NCBI GenBank assembly: GCA_963697675.1
Contig: CAVOOW010000003.1
Location: forward strand, 310,001 to 374,000
From: CAVOOW01 sp963697675
GTDB taxonomy: Bacteria > Actinomycetota > Actinomycetes > JACCUZ01
Direction: 5' to 3'
Length of the DNA stretch: 64,000 nucleotides
Made by a program: the position numbers and the translations under genes. The notes beneath the pieces were generated by a model. It had not been told where the DNA came from. It saw nothing but the letters and a program-made list of their open reading frames with translations, and did no database searches. This document shows, piece after piece, positions 1 to 8,999 of the stretch. How positions within the stretch are numbered: position 1 is the stretch's first letter; every line of letters starts with the position of its first letter.

Positions 1-386
1 TCGTCGTCGGTGGCCAGCAGGTCGAACGCGACGAACGACGCCGGGGTCTCCTCGGCGAGCATGTTCACGCGTGACGCGGCCGGGTGGATGCGCTGCAGCA
101 GTGCCTCGAAGTCGAGGTTGTTGTCCGTCGCGATCACGACCTCGCCGTCGACGACACAGCGCTCGGGCAGGTTCGCCTTCAGCGCCGCGACCACCTCGGG
201 AAAATAGCGGGTGAGTGGCTTCTCGCCCCGGCTGGAGATCTCGACCTCGTCACCGTCGCGGAAGGCGATGGCGCGGAACCCGTCGAACTTGGGTTCGTAG
301 AGGTAGTCACCCTCCGGGATGGCCTTGACGGACTTGGCGAGCATGGGGCCCAGGGGTGGGTGCAGCGGCAGGTGCATGCGAGCCAT
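1..386 (-). CDS. ATP-dependent DNA ligase (LigC-like), N-terminal part
   Basis: The gene begins at ATG 386 (a second ATG lies at 377) and runs off the left edge, so only about 128 residues are visible. It shows the adenylation motif KFDGFR with the candidate nucleotidyl-accepting lysine near residue 33, followed by SRGEK and by VVDGEVV, all in the order typical of ATP-dependent ligases. The N-terminal pattern of PMLAK before the motif resembles mycobacterial LigC rather than the three-domain LigD. Such ligases join nicked DNA in non-homologous end joining or excision repair. No polymerase or Ku gene is visible beside it. LigD without its other domains cannot be excluded from this fragment. 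Confidence 0.85.
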   Translation of the reverse strand, partial: MARMHLPLHPPLGPMLAKSVKAIPEGDYLYEPKFDGFRAIAFRDGDEVEISSRGEKPLTRYFPEVVAALKANLPERCVVDGEVVIATDNNLDFEALLQRIHPAASRVNMLAEETPASFVAFDLLATDD

Positions 387-655
387 CTTGCCGTGCGACG
401 GTGGTGGAGGGAGCGAGGCGGGCAGGCGGGGTCCGCTTGACGCCTGAGTCCGGTGCCGGAACGTGCGCCTGGGCCGGGCGGCGCGGACTGCGGGGCCGAC
501 TCTCGGGTACGGCGCGATGCTGGGTGGTCTGAGGAGTTTGCTACGAATGTATGGATTGTGGGGGACAGCTGCCGATTCGCAAGGCAGACTGGCTGTCGAT
601 GCCAGCCACCGGCGTTTGGGGCCTCGGCCATCGGGCTCGAACTGCCAGCCCTTAC

Positions 656-997
656 ATGCTGGCCGGACTGCTGACGGCCACCGGCGCGCTGCACTTCATC
701 TCGCCACGGCCCTTCGCGGCCATCGTGCCCGCGCGGTTGCCGGCGCCGACAACGATCGTCTACGCCAGCGGTCTGGCCGAGCTGCTCTGCGCTGCCGGTC
801 TCGTGGCCCCGCGGACGCGGCGGCAGGCGGGCTGGGCGACGGCAGCGTTGTTCGTCGTCGTGTTCCCCGCGAACGTGCAGATGGCACTGCGCTCCGGCGC
901 CCGGTCGGACGCATATCAAATCGGCGCGTGGGCGCGGCTGCCGCTGCAGATCCCGCTGGTCGCCTGGGCGCTGTCCGTCACTCGCCGCGGAAACTGA
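656..997 (+). CDS. DoxX-like small membrane protein
   Basis: A 113-residue protein with about four hydrophobic segments and the pattern TGALHFISPRPF near the start, then GLAELLCAAGL and VFPANVQMAL. These fit the DoxX-like family, whose members are small four-helix membrane proteins, some linked to thiol or oxidative stress. I chose ATG 656 because similarity to the family begins there. The frame is open back to 551 and an ATG at 599 is also possible, and none has a convincing ribosome site. It stands alone between the ligase, which is divergent, and a repeat-rich gap. Substrate and partners are unknown. Confidence 0.6.
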   Translation: MLAGLLTATGALHFISPRPFAAIVPARLPAPTTIVYASGLAELLCAAGLVAPRTRRQAGWATAALFVVVFPANVQMALRSGARSDAYQIGAWARLPLQIPLVAWALSVTRRGN

Positions 998-1112
998 CGT
1001 CCCGGCTTCCTTGATCGCGTCGGCTTTGCCGAACTGGCGGGCTGCTGATCGGTTGAGTCAGTCCACAGCCCGCCACTTCGGGCGGATCCTGTCGGCGGTC
1101 AGAGCCCGAGCG

Positions 1113-1183
1113 CGCAAGATCGTGACTACCGGTGAAGAAAGTTGTGTCGACTCGACTTTTTCACCGGAACTGCTGATCTTGGT
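1113..1183. repeat. imperfect palindrome A in intergenic gap
   Basis: The outer arms read caagatc on the left and gatcttg on the right. A second pair, accggtgaa and ttcaccgg, lies inside, and the centre carries gtcgact. The element sits between the DoxX-like gene and the 9-bp tandem array. It resembles element B at 1441-1512 in its gatcttgg end and its gtcgact centre, which suggests a small dispersed palindromic family. Confidence 0.5.
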
Positions 1184-1275
1184 GCGGGGTCGCCGCAAGC
1201 ATGCGCGATCTGCTGTGGTCCTGACCCCGGCGATTCGCGCATGCCCGTCGCGGAAGTGTCGGGGGGCGCGAAGGT

Positions 1276-1392
1276 GTCGCGGAGGTCGCGGAGGTCGCGG
1301 AGGTCGCGGAGGTCGCGGAGGTCGCGGAGGTCGCGGAGGTCGCGGAGGTCGCGGAGGTCGCGGCGGTCGCGGAGGTCGCGGCGGTCGCGGCG
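1276..1392. repeat. 9-bp tandem repeat array (unit gtcgcggag)
   Basis: Thirteen consecutive 9-base units are visible. The first nine (1276-1356) are identical, and the last four carry gtcgcggcg variants before the array decays into GC-rich sequence. The unit length is a multiple of three, so every frame stays open and spells Arg/Ser-rich or Gly/Arg-rich peptides. None of these frames has a plausible start or flanking protein, so I read it as non-coding. It fills most of the 500-base gap 998-1497, which otherwise holds only the two palindromes. Confidence 0.85.
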
Positions 1393-1440
1393 GTCGTGGG
1401 CGGCGGTCGCGGGCGGCGGGGACGCGGTCCTCGTACCGGC

Positions 1441-1512
1441 CCGAGATTGCGATTTTCGTGCTCAGGCTCCGAGTCGACTCACAATCTGAGCACGGTTTTA
1501 GCGATCTTGGTC
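1441..1512. repeat. imperfect palindrome B overlapping a gene end
   Basis: Inner arms gtgctcag and ctgagcac flank a centre containing gtcgact. The outer parts gattgcgatttt and ggttttagcgatc pair imperfectly. The right arm covers the stop codon of the minus-strand gene that ends at 1498, so it could act as its transcript end. The gatcttgg end is shared with element A. Confidence 0.5.
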
Positions 1513-2211
1513 CGTGGGGCGGGCTGGTGATGCGGTGGTGTGGGCTGCCAGTGGAGTGCCTGCCTCGTGGGTGACGGCGAACGAGCAGGGGTCGGCGACT
1601 TTCTCGATGAGCCGGCGCGCCTCGTCGGGGTCGCCGGGCACCTGCACATCGACGCGACCGTTGCCGCCCCCGGCGCCGAGCGAGCTCCAGGTCAGGCCCG
1701 CAAGACCAGCGATCCTGCGGGCGATCAGCTTGAGCTCGGCCTGCGGGTAGCGAACGGTCTCGACAGTGACCAGCACGCCGTCACCGACGATCGCCTGCAG
1801 CTCGGCCCTGACACGTTCCGCGTCACGGGTGACCTGCACGACGATCGCCCCGTGCTCGTGATCGAGCCGGAGCTCGCCTGCCTGGTCGGGCGGCAGACCG
1901 TCGAGATACTCCGCCGCGATGGTGGCGGCCGCGCTGAGCCGCCACTGAACCATCCAGATCGCCTTCTCCTCCTCGGCCGTCAGCACGAACCCCCACGTCT
2001 CCGGCCATTCCCCGACGCCGCTGTCACGGCGGGTATGCAGCTCTCGTACGTACGCCTCGTCGTGGCGCAGGGCCAGGCGGCGGCGGTGCAGGATCTCGCC
2101 GGCGATCCCGGGTGGGTAGGGGAGTGGATCGGCCCAGGACGGCGCATTGGCGGGGCAGGTGATGAGCATGCTGGCCCGGTCGGTCTCCGGCACCTCGTGG
2201 ATGTGCGCCAT
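1498..2211 (-). CDS. hypothetical protein, 237 aa
   Basis: I do not recognise this protein. It is soluble-looking, without a signal peptide or membrane segment. The N-terminal half contains a charged helical stretch (about residues 40-100). The C-terminal half has three beta-rich patches, one with VTVETVRYPQAELKLIARR, ending in a Thr/Pro-rich tail. Third-position GC is high throughout and the frame is clean over 714 bases, so it is very probably a real gene. It is followed closely by palindrome B and preceded by the RibD-like gene, whose stop lies 39 bases upstream of this start. Confidence 0.65.
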   Translation of the reverse strand: MAHIHEVPETDRASMLITCPANAPSWADPLPYPPGIAGEILHRRRLALRHDEAYVRELHTRRDSGVGEWPETWGFVLTAEEEKAIWMVQWRLSAAATIAAEYLDGLPPDQAGELRLDHEHGAIVVQVTRDAERVRAELQAIVGDGVLVTVETVRYPQAELKLIARRIAGLAGLTWSSLGAGGGNGRVDVQVPGDPDEARRLIEKVADPCSFAVTHEAGTPLAAHTTASPARPTDQDR

Positions 2212-2250
2212 GCCCGGTCGCCTCCCCTTGGCCGAGCCCCTCAGCCGTCT

Positions 2251-2980
2251 CTAAGCATGCACGTAGCGCGCGAACAATGTGCCGTCATCTTCGAGCAGGT
2301 GCGCGAGCCCGAACGACAGGTCGAGCCCCGCGCCCGCGATGATCCGGGACGAGCCCCCGCCCACGACTCGCGGCGCGACGGTGAGGCAGAGCTCATCGAG
2401 GCGTTCGGCCGCCGCGAGGTCGGCCAGCAGACGTGGCCCGCCCTCGCAGAGCACCCGCACGAGGCCTCGCGCGGCGAGCGCATCCAGAGCAGCGCCGATG
2501 TCAACCGCGTCGTCGCCGGCCACGACCACCTCGGCCACGACGGCACAGCCGATCGCGCAGCACCGGGTCGGAGCCCTTGTGGGTCACGACGATCGTGCGC
2601 TGCACGCCACCGTGGAACAGTGCCGAGTCGAGGTCGAGGTCGAGGCGCGCAGAGACCAGCACGAGTACGGGCGCCGACGGCTGGCCGCAGGCGGCACGCA
2701 CCTCCGCGAAGTCCGGCTTGGCCCGCAGCGCCCGGTAGCCCTCGATGCGCGCGGTCCCCGCTCCGACGAGCACTGCATCGGCAAGACCGCGCAGGACGCC
2801 GAACACCGCTTTGTCGCCCGGTCCGCCGAGCGCGCCGGAGCGACCGTCGACGGCCGCTGCCCCGTCGAGAGAAGTGACCATGTTGGCGCGCACCCACGGA
2901 AGCCTGGCCGGATCGGTGGGATAGGCGTAGGCCGCCTGCAGATCGATCTCGCCGACGGGTGTGGGCAGCAGCTGGCGCAT
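2251..2980 (-). CDS. pyrimidine reductase family protein (RibD C-terminal-like), one frameshift
   Basis: The reading begins at ATG 2980, whose A is shared with the stop of the gene upstream (TGATG overlap). The N-terminal part has VRANMVTSLDGAA and GGPGDKAVFGVLR. After one extra base near 2550 the frame moves and continues with VLCEGGPRLLADL and LTVAPRVVGGG to the stop at 2251. These are marks of the RibD_C/dihydrofolate reductase-like fold, which reduces a pyrimidine ribosyl intermediate with NADPH. No deaminase domain is present and no other riboflavin genes are near, so it is probably a stand-alone paralogue of uncertain substrate. The frameshift is more likely sequence error than decay. 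Confidence 0.75.
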
Positions 2981-3270
2981 CAGTGGATGTACGGCGGCAG
3001 GCGCGGTGGCCGCCCTATTCTGCGCCGCCCGAGTGCCTGCGACGCGATCAGCACGCCCAGTGCGGCGACGGCGACCTGGCAGCACACGACCAGCAGCCAG
3101 GTGTCGATGTTGGCCGCCCGCGCGATCGCGAGACCGCCGACCGCGCCGAGGATGCCGAGCAGAAGGGTGAGCAGGCAGCCGATCGGCTGGCGTCCTGGCA
3201 CGACAAGACGGCCGAGGGCGCCGATGACGAGCCCGACGAAGATCGCTCCCAGGATGGTGTCTGGATCCAT
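2980..3270 (-). CDS. GlsB/YeaQ/YmgE family small membrane protein
   Basis: A 96-residue protein with about three membrane helices. It opens with a hydrophobic segment rich in Gly (ILGAIFVGLVIGALGRLVVPG) and continues with LLTLLLGILGAVGGLAIA. This Gly-rich repeated pattern is typical of the transglycosylase-associated or GlsB family, small stress-induced envelope proteins of unclear biochemical role. Its last residues reach the start of the RibD-like gene with a TGATG overlap, so the two are likely translated from one message. It lies only 4 bases downstream of the treZ stop. Confidence 0.8.
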   Translation of the reverse strand: MDPDTILGAIFVGLVIGALGRLVVPGRQPIGCLLTLLLGILGAVGGLAIARAANIDTWLLVVCCQVAVAALGVLIASQALGRRRIGRPPRLPPYIH

Positions 3271-3274
3271 GCCT

Positions 3275-5031
3275 TCAGCCTGCCACGCGGATGATCGCGA
3301 CGGATTCCGCTTGCAGAGTTACCGAATCACCCGCCCACTCGACCGTGCCTTCCGCCGAGGTGAGCACGACATCCACGACTGGCGTGCCGATGCGACACGG
3401 CGCGCGGCTCGGCGGCCAGGTTCGCGACGACGAGCAACCCGCGTCGCCGTACGACGAAGCCAGCGTTCGTCGGGATCTGCCACGACGGACACCTCCTCGA
3501 GGCGCGGGTCGCGCAACGCCGGCTCGCTGCGCCGCAGCGCGATCAGCGACCGGTGCCACGCGAGCATCTCTGCATGGAGCGCGCTGTCGAGCTCGGACCA
3601 GTCGAGGCGCGATCGCTCGAACGTCGCTGGGTCCTGCGGGTCAGGCACGTCGCTCTCACGCCACCCGTGCGCGGCGAACTCGCGCCGCCGGCCGACGCGC
3701 ACCGACTCCGCGAGGTCGGGTTCCTGATGGTCGGTGAAGAACTGCCACGGAGTCGACGCCGCCCATTCCTCACCCATGAAAAGCATTGGCGTGAAAGGCG
3801 ATGTCAGCACCAGCGCAGCACCGACCTTGGCGAGCCCGTGGCTGACGGTGGCCGTGATGCGATCGCCCGTGGCGCGGTTGCCGACCTGGTCGTGGTCTTG
3901 CAGATAGCCGAGGAACCGATATCCCAAGGAGCGAGCGGTGTCGACGGGTTCTCCGTGCAGGGCCTCACGAAATGACGACCAGGTGCCGGCGTGGAAGAAC
4001 GCGCCGGTCAGCGTCGCGCGCGTCGCCTCGAAAGGGTCGGCGGCGAAGTCGGCGTAGTAGCCCTGACTCTCACCGGTCAGCAACGTGTGCAGCGCATGGT
4101 GGAAGTCGTCGCTCCACTGCGCCGTCATGCCAAGACCGCCACACTCGCGGGGCAGGACCAGCGACGGCTGGTTGAGGTCCGACTCCGCCACCAGGGAGAG
4201 CGGTCGGTGGACCTGAGTCGCGAGAACCTCAACCGACCGCGACAGCTCGGCCAGCAGGTGCACGTCGCTGTCGTCGACGAGTGCGTGAACCGCATCGATG
4301 CGCAACGCGTCGACATGGAAGTCGCGCAGCCACATCAAGGCGTTGTCGATGATCCAGCGGCGCACCTCGTGGGCACCCTCGTCATCGAGGTTGACGGCGG
4401 CGCCCCAGGGCGTGTGGTGGCGTTCGGTGAAGTACGGGCCGAAGCGAGGCAGGTAGTTCCCGCTGGGACCGAGGTGGTTGTAGACGACGTCGAGCGCCAC
4501 CCCGAGTCCGCGCGCGTGACAGGCGTCGACCAGTCGCTTGAGCGCATCGGGGCCGCCGTAGGGCTCGTGCACCGCGGAGAGGGCGACGCCGTCGTACCCC
4601 CAGCCGTGAACGCCGGGGAACGAGGCCACGGGCATCAGCTCGACGATGTCGATGCCGAGGTCGACGAGGTGGTCGAGCCGGTGGATGACGGCGTCGAGCG
4701 TCCCCTCCGGCGTGAACGTGCCGACGTGCAGCTCGTAGAACACCGAGCCGGGCAGCGCGACGCCCCGCCAGCCGCCGTCCGTCCAGTCGTGGCGGGCGTG
4801 GTCGTAGACGCGGCTGGGCCCGTGCACCCCGTGCGGCTGCCAGCGCGACCGCGGGTCGGGCAGCGCGGTGGCGGCGTCGTCGAGCACGAACGCGTAGTCG
4901 TCGCCATGACCAAGAGTGGGTACGTCGACCCGCCACCAGCCGCCGTCGTCGGGAGCCATCGCCCGCCGGCCGTCAGCTGTCTCGACAGCCACCGACCCCG
5001 CCAGGGGCGCCCACACCGAGAGCTCTGTCAC
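3275..5031 (-). CDS. treZ: malto-oligosyltrehalose trehalohydrolase, two frameshifts near the end
   Basis: TreZ releases trehalose from the maltooligosyl-trehalose made by TreY. The GH13 motifs appear in order: DVVYNHLGPSGNYL, then ALRIDAVHAL with the nucleophile Asp, LSLVAESDLN with the acid/base Glu, and DHDQVGNRATGDR. An N-terminal beta domain starts with MTELSVWAPLAG. The frame is intact for about 515 residues. Then an extra base near 3480 and another near 3390 move it, and the expected C-terminal beta domain (LLVVANLAAEPRAV, then VVLTSAEGTVEW) continues to 3275. Repaired length is about 585 residues, as usual. treY and treX lie 7.5 kb away on the same strand. ppk2 diverges 61 bases upstream. 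Confidence 0.92.
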
Positions 5032-5092
5032 GGTCGGCGAACCTACCCTTGCAAGATCGGCGGACCGCCACCGAGTCTGCGACTATCTCCGG

Positions 5093-5977
5093 ATGGCTAA
5101 GACATCTGCAAAGGACACAAAGAAGGCCCGGCCGCGAGTGGAACGGGTGAGCGACCTGTTGCGACTCCCGATCGGGCCGGTCGACCTCGACTCGATCGAC
5201 ACCGGAGCCACGCCGGGATGCGACGGCTCGAAGTCGACCGGGCGGAAGGCGCTGGCACTGCTCGGCCCGCGCCTTGCGGACCTGCAGGAGCGGCTCTTCG
5301 CAGAGGGCAAGTCCGGAGGCTCGCGCAGTGTCCTGCTGGTGCTCCAGGGCATGGACACGTCGGGCAAGGGCGGCACCCTGCGCCACGTCGTGGGTCAGGT
5401 CGACCCCCAGGGTGTGACGATCCATTCCTTCAAGGCGCCGACTCGCGAAGAGTTGTCGCACGACTTCCTGTGGCGCATCAAGCGCGCCTTGCCATCTCCG
5501 GGACTCATTGGCGTCTTCGACCGGTCGCACTACGAGGACGTCGTTGTCGTGCGGGTGAATGGTCTGGTCGAGCGCCGCACCTGGCAGCGTCGTTACGCGT
5601 CGATCAATCGGTTCGAGCAGTCACTGGTCACCGAAGGCACCACCGTCGTGAAGTGTTTCCTGCACATCTCCAAGAAGGAGTCACGAGACCGGCTGCTCCG
5701 TCGCCTCGACAAGACGGACAAGCTCTGGAAGTTCAACCCCGGCGACATCGACAGCCGGGCCGAGTGGGACCCGTTGAAAGAGGCTTACGCGGACGCGCTC
5801 GAACGCTGCAACACGGAGTTCGCGCCGTGGCACGTCATCCCCGCCGACCACAAGTGGTATCGGAACTGGGCCATCATGAACATCCTCGTCGAGCAGCTCG
5901 AGGCGTTGAAGGTCGAGTGGCCGGCCGCAGAGTTCGACGTCGTGGAGCAGCGCAACCGGCTGCTGGCATCCGAATAA
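5093..5977 (+). CDS. ppk2: polyphosphate kinase 2 family protein
   Basis: PPK2 enzymes move phosphate between polyphosphate and nucleotides. The 294-residue frame has the P-loop GMDTSGKGG near residues 86-94, a lid-type segment VFDRSHYEDVVVVRV, and the family pattern DKLWKFNPGDID. I start at ATG 5093. The frame is open further back, but that stretch runs over the treZ start and its codons do not look coding. The length fits single-domain PPK2. Whether it prefers ADP, GDP or AMP cannot be told from the motifs. It is divergent from treZ and ends 11 bases before the convergent CDP-alcohol phosphatidyltransferase. Confidence 0.9.
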   Translation: MAKTSAKDTKKARPRVERVSDLLRLPIGPVDLDSIDTGATPGCDGSKSTGRKALALLGPRLADLQERLFAEGKSGGSRSVLLVLQGMDTSGKGGTLRHVVGQVDPQGVTIHSFKAPTREELSHDFLWRIKRALPSPGLIGVFDRSHYEDVVVVRVNGLVERRTWQRRYASINRFEQSLVTEGTTVVKCFLHISKKESRDRLLRRLDKTDKLWKFNPGDIDSRAEWDPLKEAYADALERCNTEFAPWHVIPADHKWYRNWAIMNILVEQLEALKVEWPAAEFDVVEQRNRLLASE

Positions 5978-5988
5978 TGTGAAGCGGC

Positions 5989-6696
5989 TCATGGCCGGAC
6001 GACGGCAGCGCAGCCGACGGGCGACGGGACCCCGACGCGATGCAGCCGGACCAGCGAGGCAACCTTCACAGCGGCGATCGCAATGGCAAAGAGCGCGCAG
6101 GCGAGAGGAGACCGGGTCGTCAGCATGAGGATGACGAGGGCGCCGCTGTTGAAGGCCTTCCCGATCGTCGACCAGTTCCACTGGTAGATGGTCCGGTCGA
6201 CGAGGTTGAAGTAGTTCAGCGAGCGCAGCGGCCAGTTCAGGAAGGTCAGCGACAGGTGAGCATCGAGCACCATGAACTGGAACAGGAACACGGCGATCGG
6301 CACCAGCATCGAGTGGTGCAGGTGCCCGTAGGACACGTAGTAGAGCGCGATGCAGAGCCGGTCGCTCACGATGTCGAGGACCGCACCTGCACGCGTCTCC
6401 TCGTTGCGGCTCCGGGCGACGATGCCGTCGGCCACGTCGCCCAGCCAGTGCACGCCGAGCCCGAGAAAGAGCAACCAGACCTGTCCGGTCGCGATGGACC
6501 AGGTGACCGCGACGAGGCAGCCGACCGTGCGGGTGAGCGTGACGGCATTCGCCAGCGTGACCACGTTCTCGGCGGCGGTGCGAACGCATCCGTGGTGCTC
6601 GCAGGCCAGAACGGCAGCCTCGGCCCCCGCCCCCCATGCCTCGGGTCGAGCGTCGATCGCCAGTCCAGCCGAGCCAGGATTCGCCGTCGTCGTCAT
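5989..6696 (-). CDS. CDP-alcohol phosphatidyltransferase family protein
   Basis: This membrane enzyme family joins a CDP-linked lipid headgroup donor to an alcohol. The signature D-x2-D-G-x2-A-R-x8-G-x3-D-x3-D is complete: it begins with GDVADGIVARSR at residue 86 and ends in AVLDIVSDR. Hydrophobic helices flank it and continue to the C-terminus. ATG 6696 was chosen because a good GAGGAG site lies just upstream. The frame is open a further 44 codons but without such a site. Substrate is unknown; a cardiolipin- or phosphatidylglycerol-type role is possible. It is divergent from the sensor kinase to its right. Confidence 0.85.
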   Translation of the reverse strand: MTTTANPGSAGLAIDARPEAWGAGAEAAVLACEHHGCVRTAAENVVTLANAVTLTRTVGCLVAVTWSIATGQVWLLFLGLGVHWLGDVADGIVARSRNEETRAGAVLDIVSDRLCIALYYVSYGHLHHSMLVPIAVFLFQFMVLDAHLSLTFLNWPLRSLNYFNLVDRTIYQWNWSTIGKAFNSGALVILMLTTRSPLACALFAIAIAAVKVASLVRLHRVGVPSPVGCAAVVRP

Positions 6697-6851
6697 CGTT
6701 TCTCCTCTAGTTGCTTGCCCCACGAAGAGACTGCGGCCGGTGCCGGGATCCCGGATAGCCGACTGACGCCCGCCAGTCACAGGGCTGGTCGGGTCGCCAC
6801 CAGGAGGTTTTCCTCCTTGTCCTGCCACCGGCAGGCGCGGAGTATCAGGAC

Positions 6852-8999
6852 GTGAGCACCTCGAACGCGGTCGCGGTACGGGCCACGGCCGTCGCGGCGT
6901 GCCTGCTCACCGCGGTCACCCTGGTGCTCTCCGGCCAGACCGGCGACCCCTTGCCCGTCAAGACCATCAACCTCTCGGTCCTCTCCGCGGGCGCTGCCGG
7001 CATGGCGCTGCTGCTGCACGCACGGACACCGGAGAACAACGTGTGGCGGGTGCTGCTCGTCATCGCGGTCGCCGGGCCGCTGGCCGTGGCCGCGTACGCG
7101 ATCGCGGACTCTCAGTCGGCCCCTTCAGATCTGCTGGTGGGCGCGCTGTGGCTGGTGGACCCGCTGCTGGTCGTGCCCTGGGTCCTGTTCATCGGACTGT
7201 TCCCCGACGGCCATCGACCGGTCCGCCGTTGGCAGGAGCTGGTCTGGGGCGGCGCAGTGGTCGCGGTCATCGTCTCGCTCATCGCGTGGCTGACGATGCC
7301 GACCGGCGGTCTTTACCCCATGCCGGGACACATGCCCGGTGAGTCTGCTGTTCCTGACGACGGCAGCCTGCACGGAGTCGCCGCCCAGGCCGCGACCGCG
7401 CTCACCGGCCTGCTGCCACTGGTGGCGGTCTGGTGCCTGCTGCTCCGCTATCGGCGCGCAGGTCCTGTGATGCAGCAACAGATCAGGGTGGGCGCCGTCG
7501 GTCTGGTCACCTGTGTGGTGATCGAGATCGGCCTGAGTACGTTGCCGTTCGTCCACGACCGGCCGGTCCAGTTCGCCGCCGCCGTCGTGGCTGTGGGCGT
7601 GGGCGCACTCGGCGTTGCTGCCGCATTGCTTCGCTGGCGGCTGTGGATCGTCGACCAGGCTCTGCCGCGTGCGGTGGTCCTGAGCATGTGCTCCGCTGCT
7701 TTCACCGCGGTGCTGGTCGCCGGTGCCCTGATCGCCAACCGTCAGGTCAAGACGTCACAGGTACGGGTCGCCGTCTTCGCCGCGGTCATCGTGACGATCC
7801 TCCTGCAGGGCTACAGCCGGCGGCTCGAGCCGTGGGTGCGCCGCCTGGTCTACGGCGAGCGGCCGGGCGGCTTCGCCGTGCTGATCGGGCTGGCCGACGA
7901 CCTGGCGACGCTCGACAGCTCGAGCGCAGCGAGCCGCATCGCCGACTCGGCTCGCCGCGCGCTCGCGGTGCCCTGGGCAGCGTTCTGGGCACCGACGGCG
8001 CGCCCGTCGGTGTTCCGTCTCGTGGCGACCTCCGGAGAGCTCGCGGCACCTGCCGTGATCGACCTGTCCGAACAGGCACCCGGTCCGGACGGCCCCATGA
8101 CCCGGCTGCTCCGGGACGACGAGTCACGGTCACCGTTCCCCGACGAGACCGCGGCGTTGAGCCTGCTCTCCACCGGCAGTCGTTGCTGGGGTCTGCTTGC
8201 TGTTGGGCAGCGCCGCGGTGAGCCGTTGACCGACGGAGACATCGAGCTGCTGACGGTCATCACGCGGGAGGCCGAGCTGGCCCATGCGAACCGGCAGCTC
8301 CTGGACGAGGTCGCGGTCAGTCTCGAGCAGCTGCAGACCCGCGCACGGCAGCTGCAGGAGTCGCGGCAGCGGCTGGTCTCGGCTCAGGACGAGGAGCGAC
8401 GCCGCATCGAGCGGGATCTCCACGACGGGGCGCAGCACGAGCTGATCATGCTCGCCGGACAGCTCCGCGGCATGGCCAGGAGCCAGACCTCCGCCCCGGG
8501 CCAGCTGGAGGACCTCGCCGCGCTCGCGGAGCGCGCCGTGTTCAGCCTGCAGGACCTGGCCCGTGGGATCTACCCGAGTGTCCTCACCGACCGCGGTGTC
8601 GCCGCCGCGATCAGGTCGTACGTCGGACGGTTGCCGCTCGCCGTGACCCTCGAGGTGGCAGGGCCGACGGCTCGCCGGCGGTGGTCGGACGACCTCGAGG
8701 TGGCGCTCTACTTCGTGGCCGTCGAGTCGCTCGGCAACTGCCTCAAGCACGCAGCGGCCACTGCGACGACGGTCACGCTGGCCGAGCTGGAGCGCGACGT
8801 CGTGCTGGAGGTCCACGACAACGGCAGTGGGTTCGACCTGCACACTGCAGCGCGCGGCAGCGGTCTGCAGCACATGACCGACCGGATGTCCGCTCTTGGC
8901 GGCACCCTTGTCATCAACAGCCGACGAGGCGAGGGCACGTGGGTGACCGCCCGCGTGCCGGCCTGTGTCCCCGAGCCGCACGTGGCGATCGGAATCTAG
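6852..8999 (+). CDS. multi-pass membrane sensor histidine kinase
   Basis: A 715-residue kinase starting at GTG 6852. The first 310 residues hold about ten hydrophobic segments. A GAF-like region follows, then a coiled segment, then the HisKA_3 box ERDLHDG with the phosphoacceptor His near residue 524. The ATPase domain shows SLGNCLKHA (N box), DNGSGFD and GLQHMTDRMSALGG. This is the NarX/DesK class. The stop overlaps that of the convergent NarL-type regulator at 8996-9676, its probable partner. The signal is unknown. The long membrane part suggests sensing of the envelope or membrane state. Confidence 0.9.
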   Translation: MSTSNAVAVRATAVAACLLTAVTLVLSGQTGDPLPVKTINLSVLSAGAAGMALLLHARTPENNVWRVLLVIAVAGPLAVAAYAIADSQSAPSDLLVGALWLVDPLLVVPWVLFIGLFPDGHRPVRRWQELVWGGAVVAVIVSLIAWLTMPTGGLYPMPGHMPGESAVPDDGSLHGVAAQAATALTGLLPLVAVWCLLLRYRRAGPVMQQQIRVGAVGLVTCVVIEIGLSTLPFVHDRPVQFAAAVVAVGVGALGVAAALLRWRLWIVDQALPRAVVLSMCSAAFTAVLVAGALIANRQVKTSQVRVAVFAAVIVTILLQGYSRRLEPWVRRLVYGERPGGFAVLIGLADDLATLDSSSAASRIADSARRALAVPWAAFWAPTARPSVFRLVATSGELAAPAVIDLSEQAPGPDGPMTRLLRDDESRSPFPDETAALSLLSTGSRCWGLLAVGQRRGEPLTDGDIELLTVITREAELAHANRQLLDEVAVSLEQLQTRARQLQESRQRLVSAQDEERRRIERDLHDGAQHELIMLAGQLRGMARSQTSAPGQLEDLAALAERAVFSLQDLARGIYPSVLTDRGVAAAIRSYVGRLPLAVTLEVAGPTARRRWSDDLEVALYFVAVESLGNCLKHAAATATTVTLAELERDVVLEVHDNGSGFDLHTAARGSGLQHMTDRMSALGGTLVINSRRGEGTWVTARVPACVPEPHVAIGI

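Noticed and set aside
1276..1392. CRISPR array
   Set aside because: Units are contiguous without spacers, the unit is only nine bases, and no cas gene is in the window.
1142..1489. Arg/Ser-rich frame (RRSRRS repeats) over the 9-bp array
   Set aside because: The repeat unit of nine bases keeps every frame open. No ribosome site, no flanking conserved sequence, and the opposite phases are equally open.
1540..2877. A 445-codon plus-strand frame over the 1498 and RibD-like genes
   Set aside because: It is antisense to two genes with better codon pattern and recognisable motifs, and its product is Arg-rich without domains.
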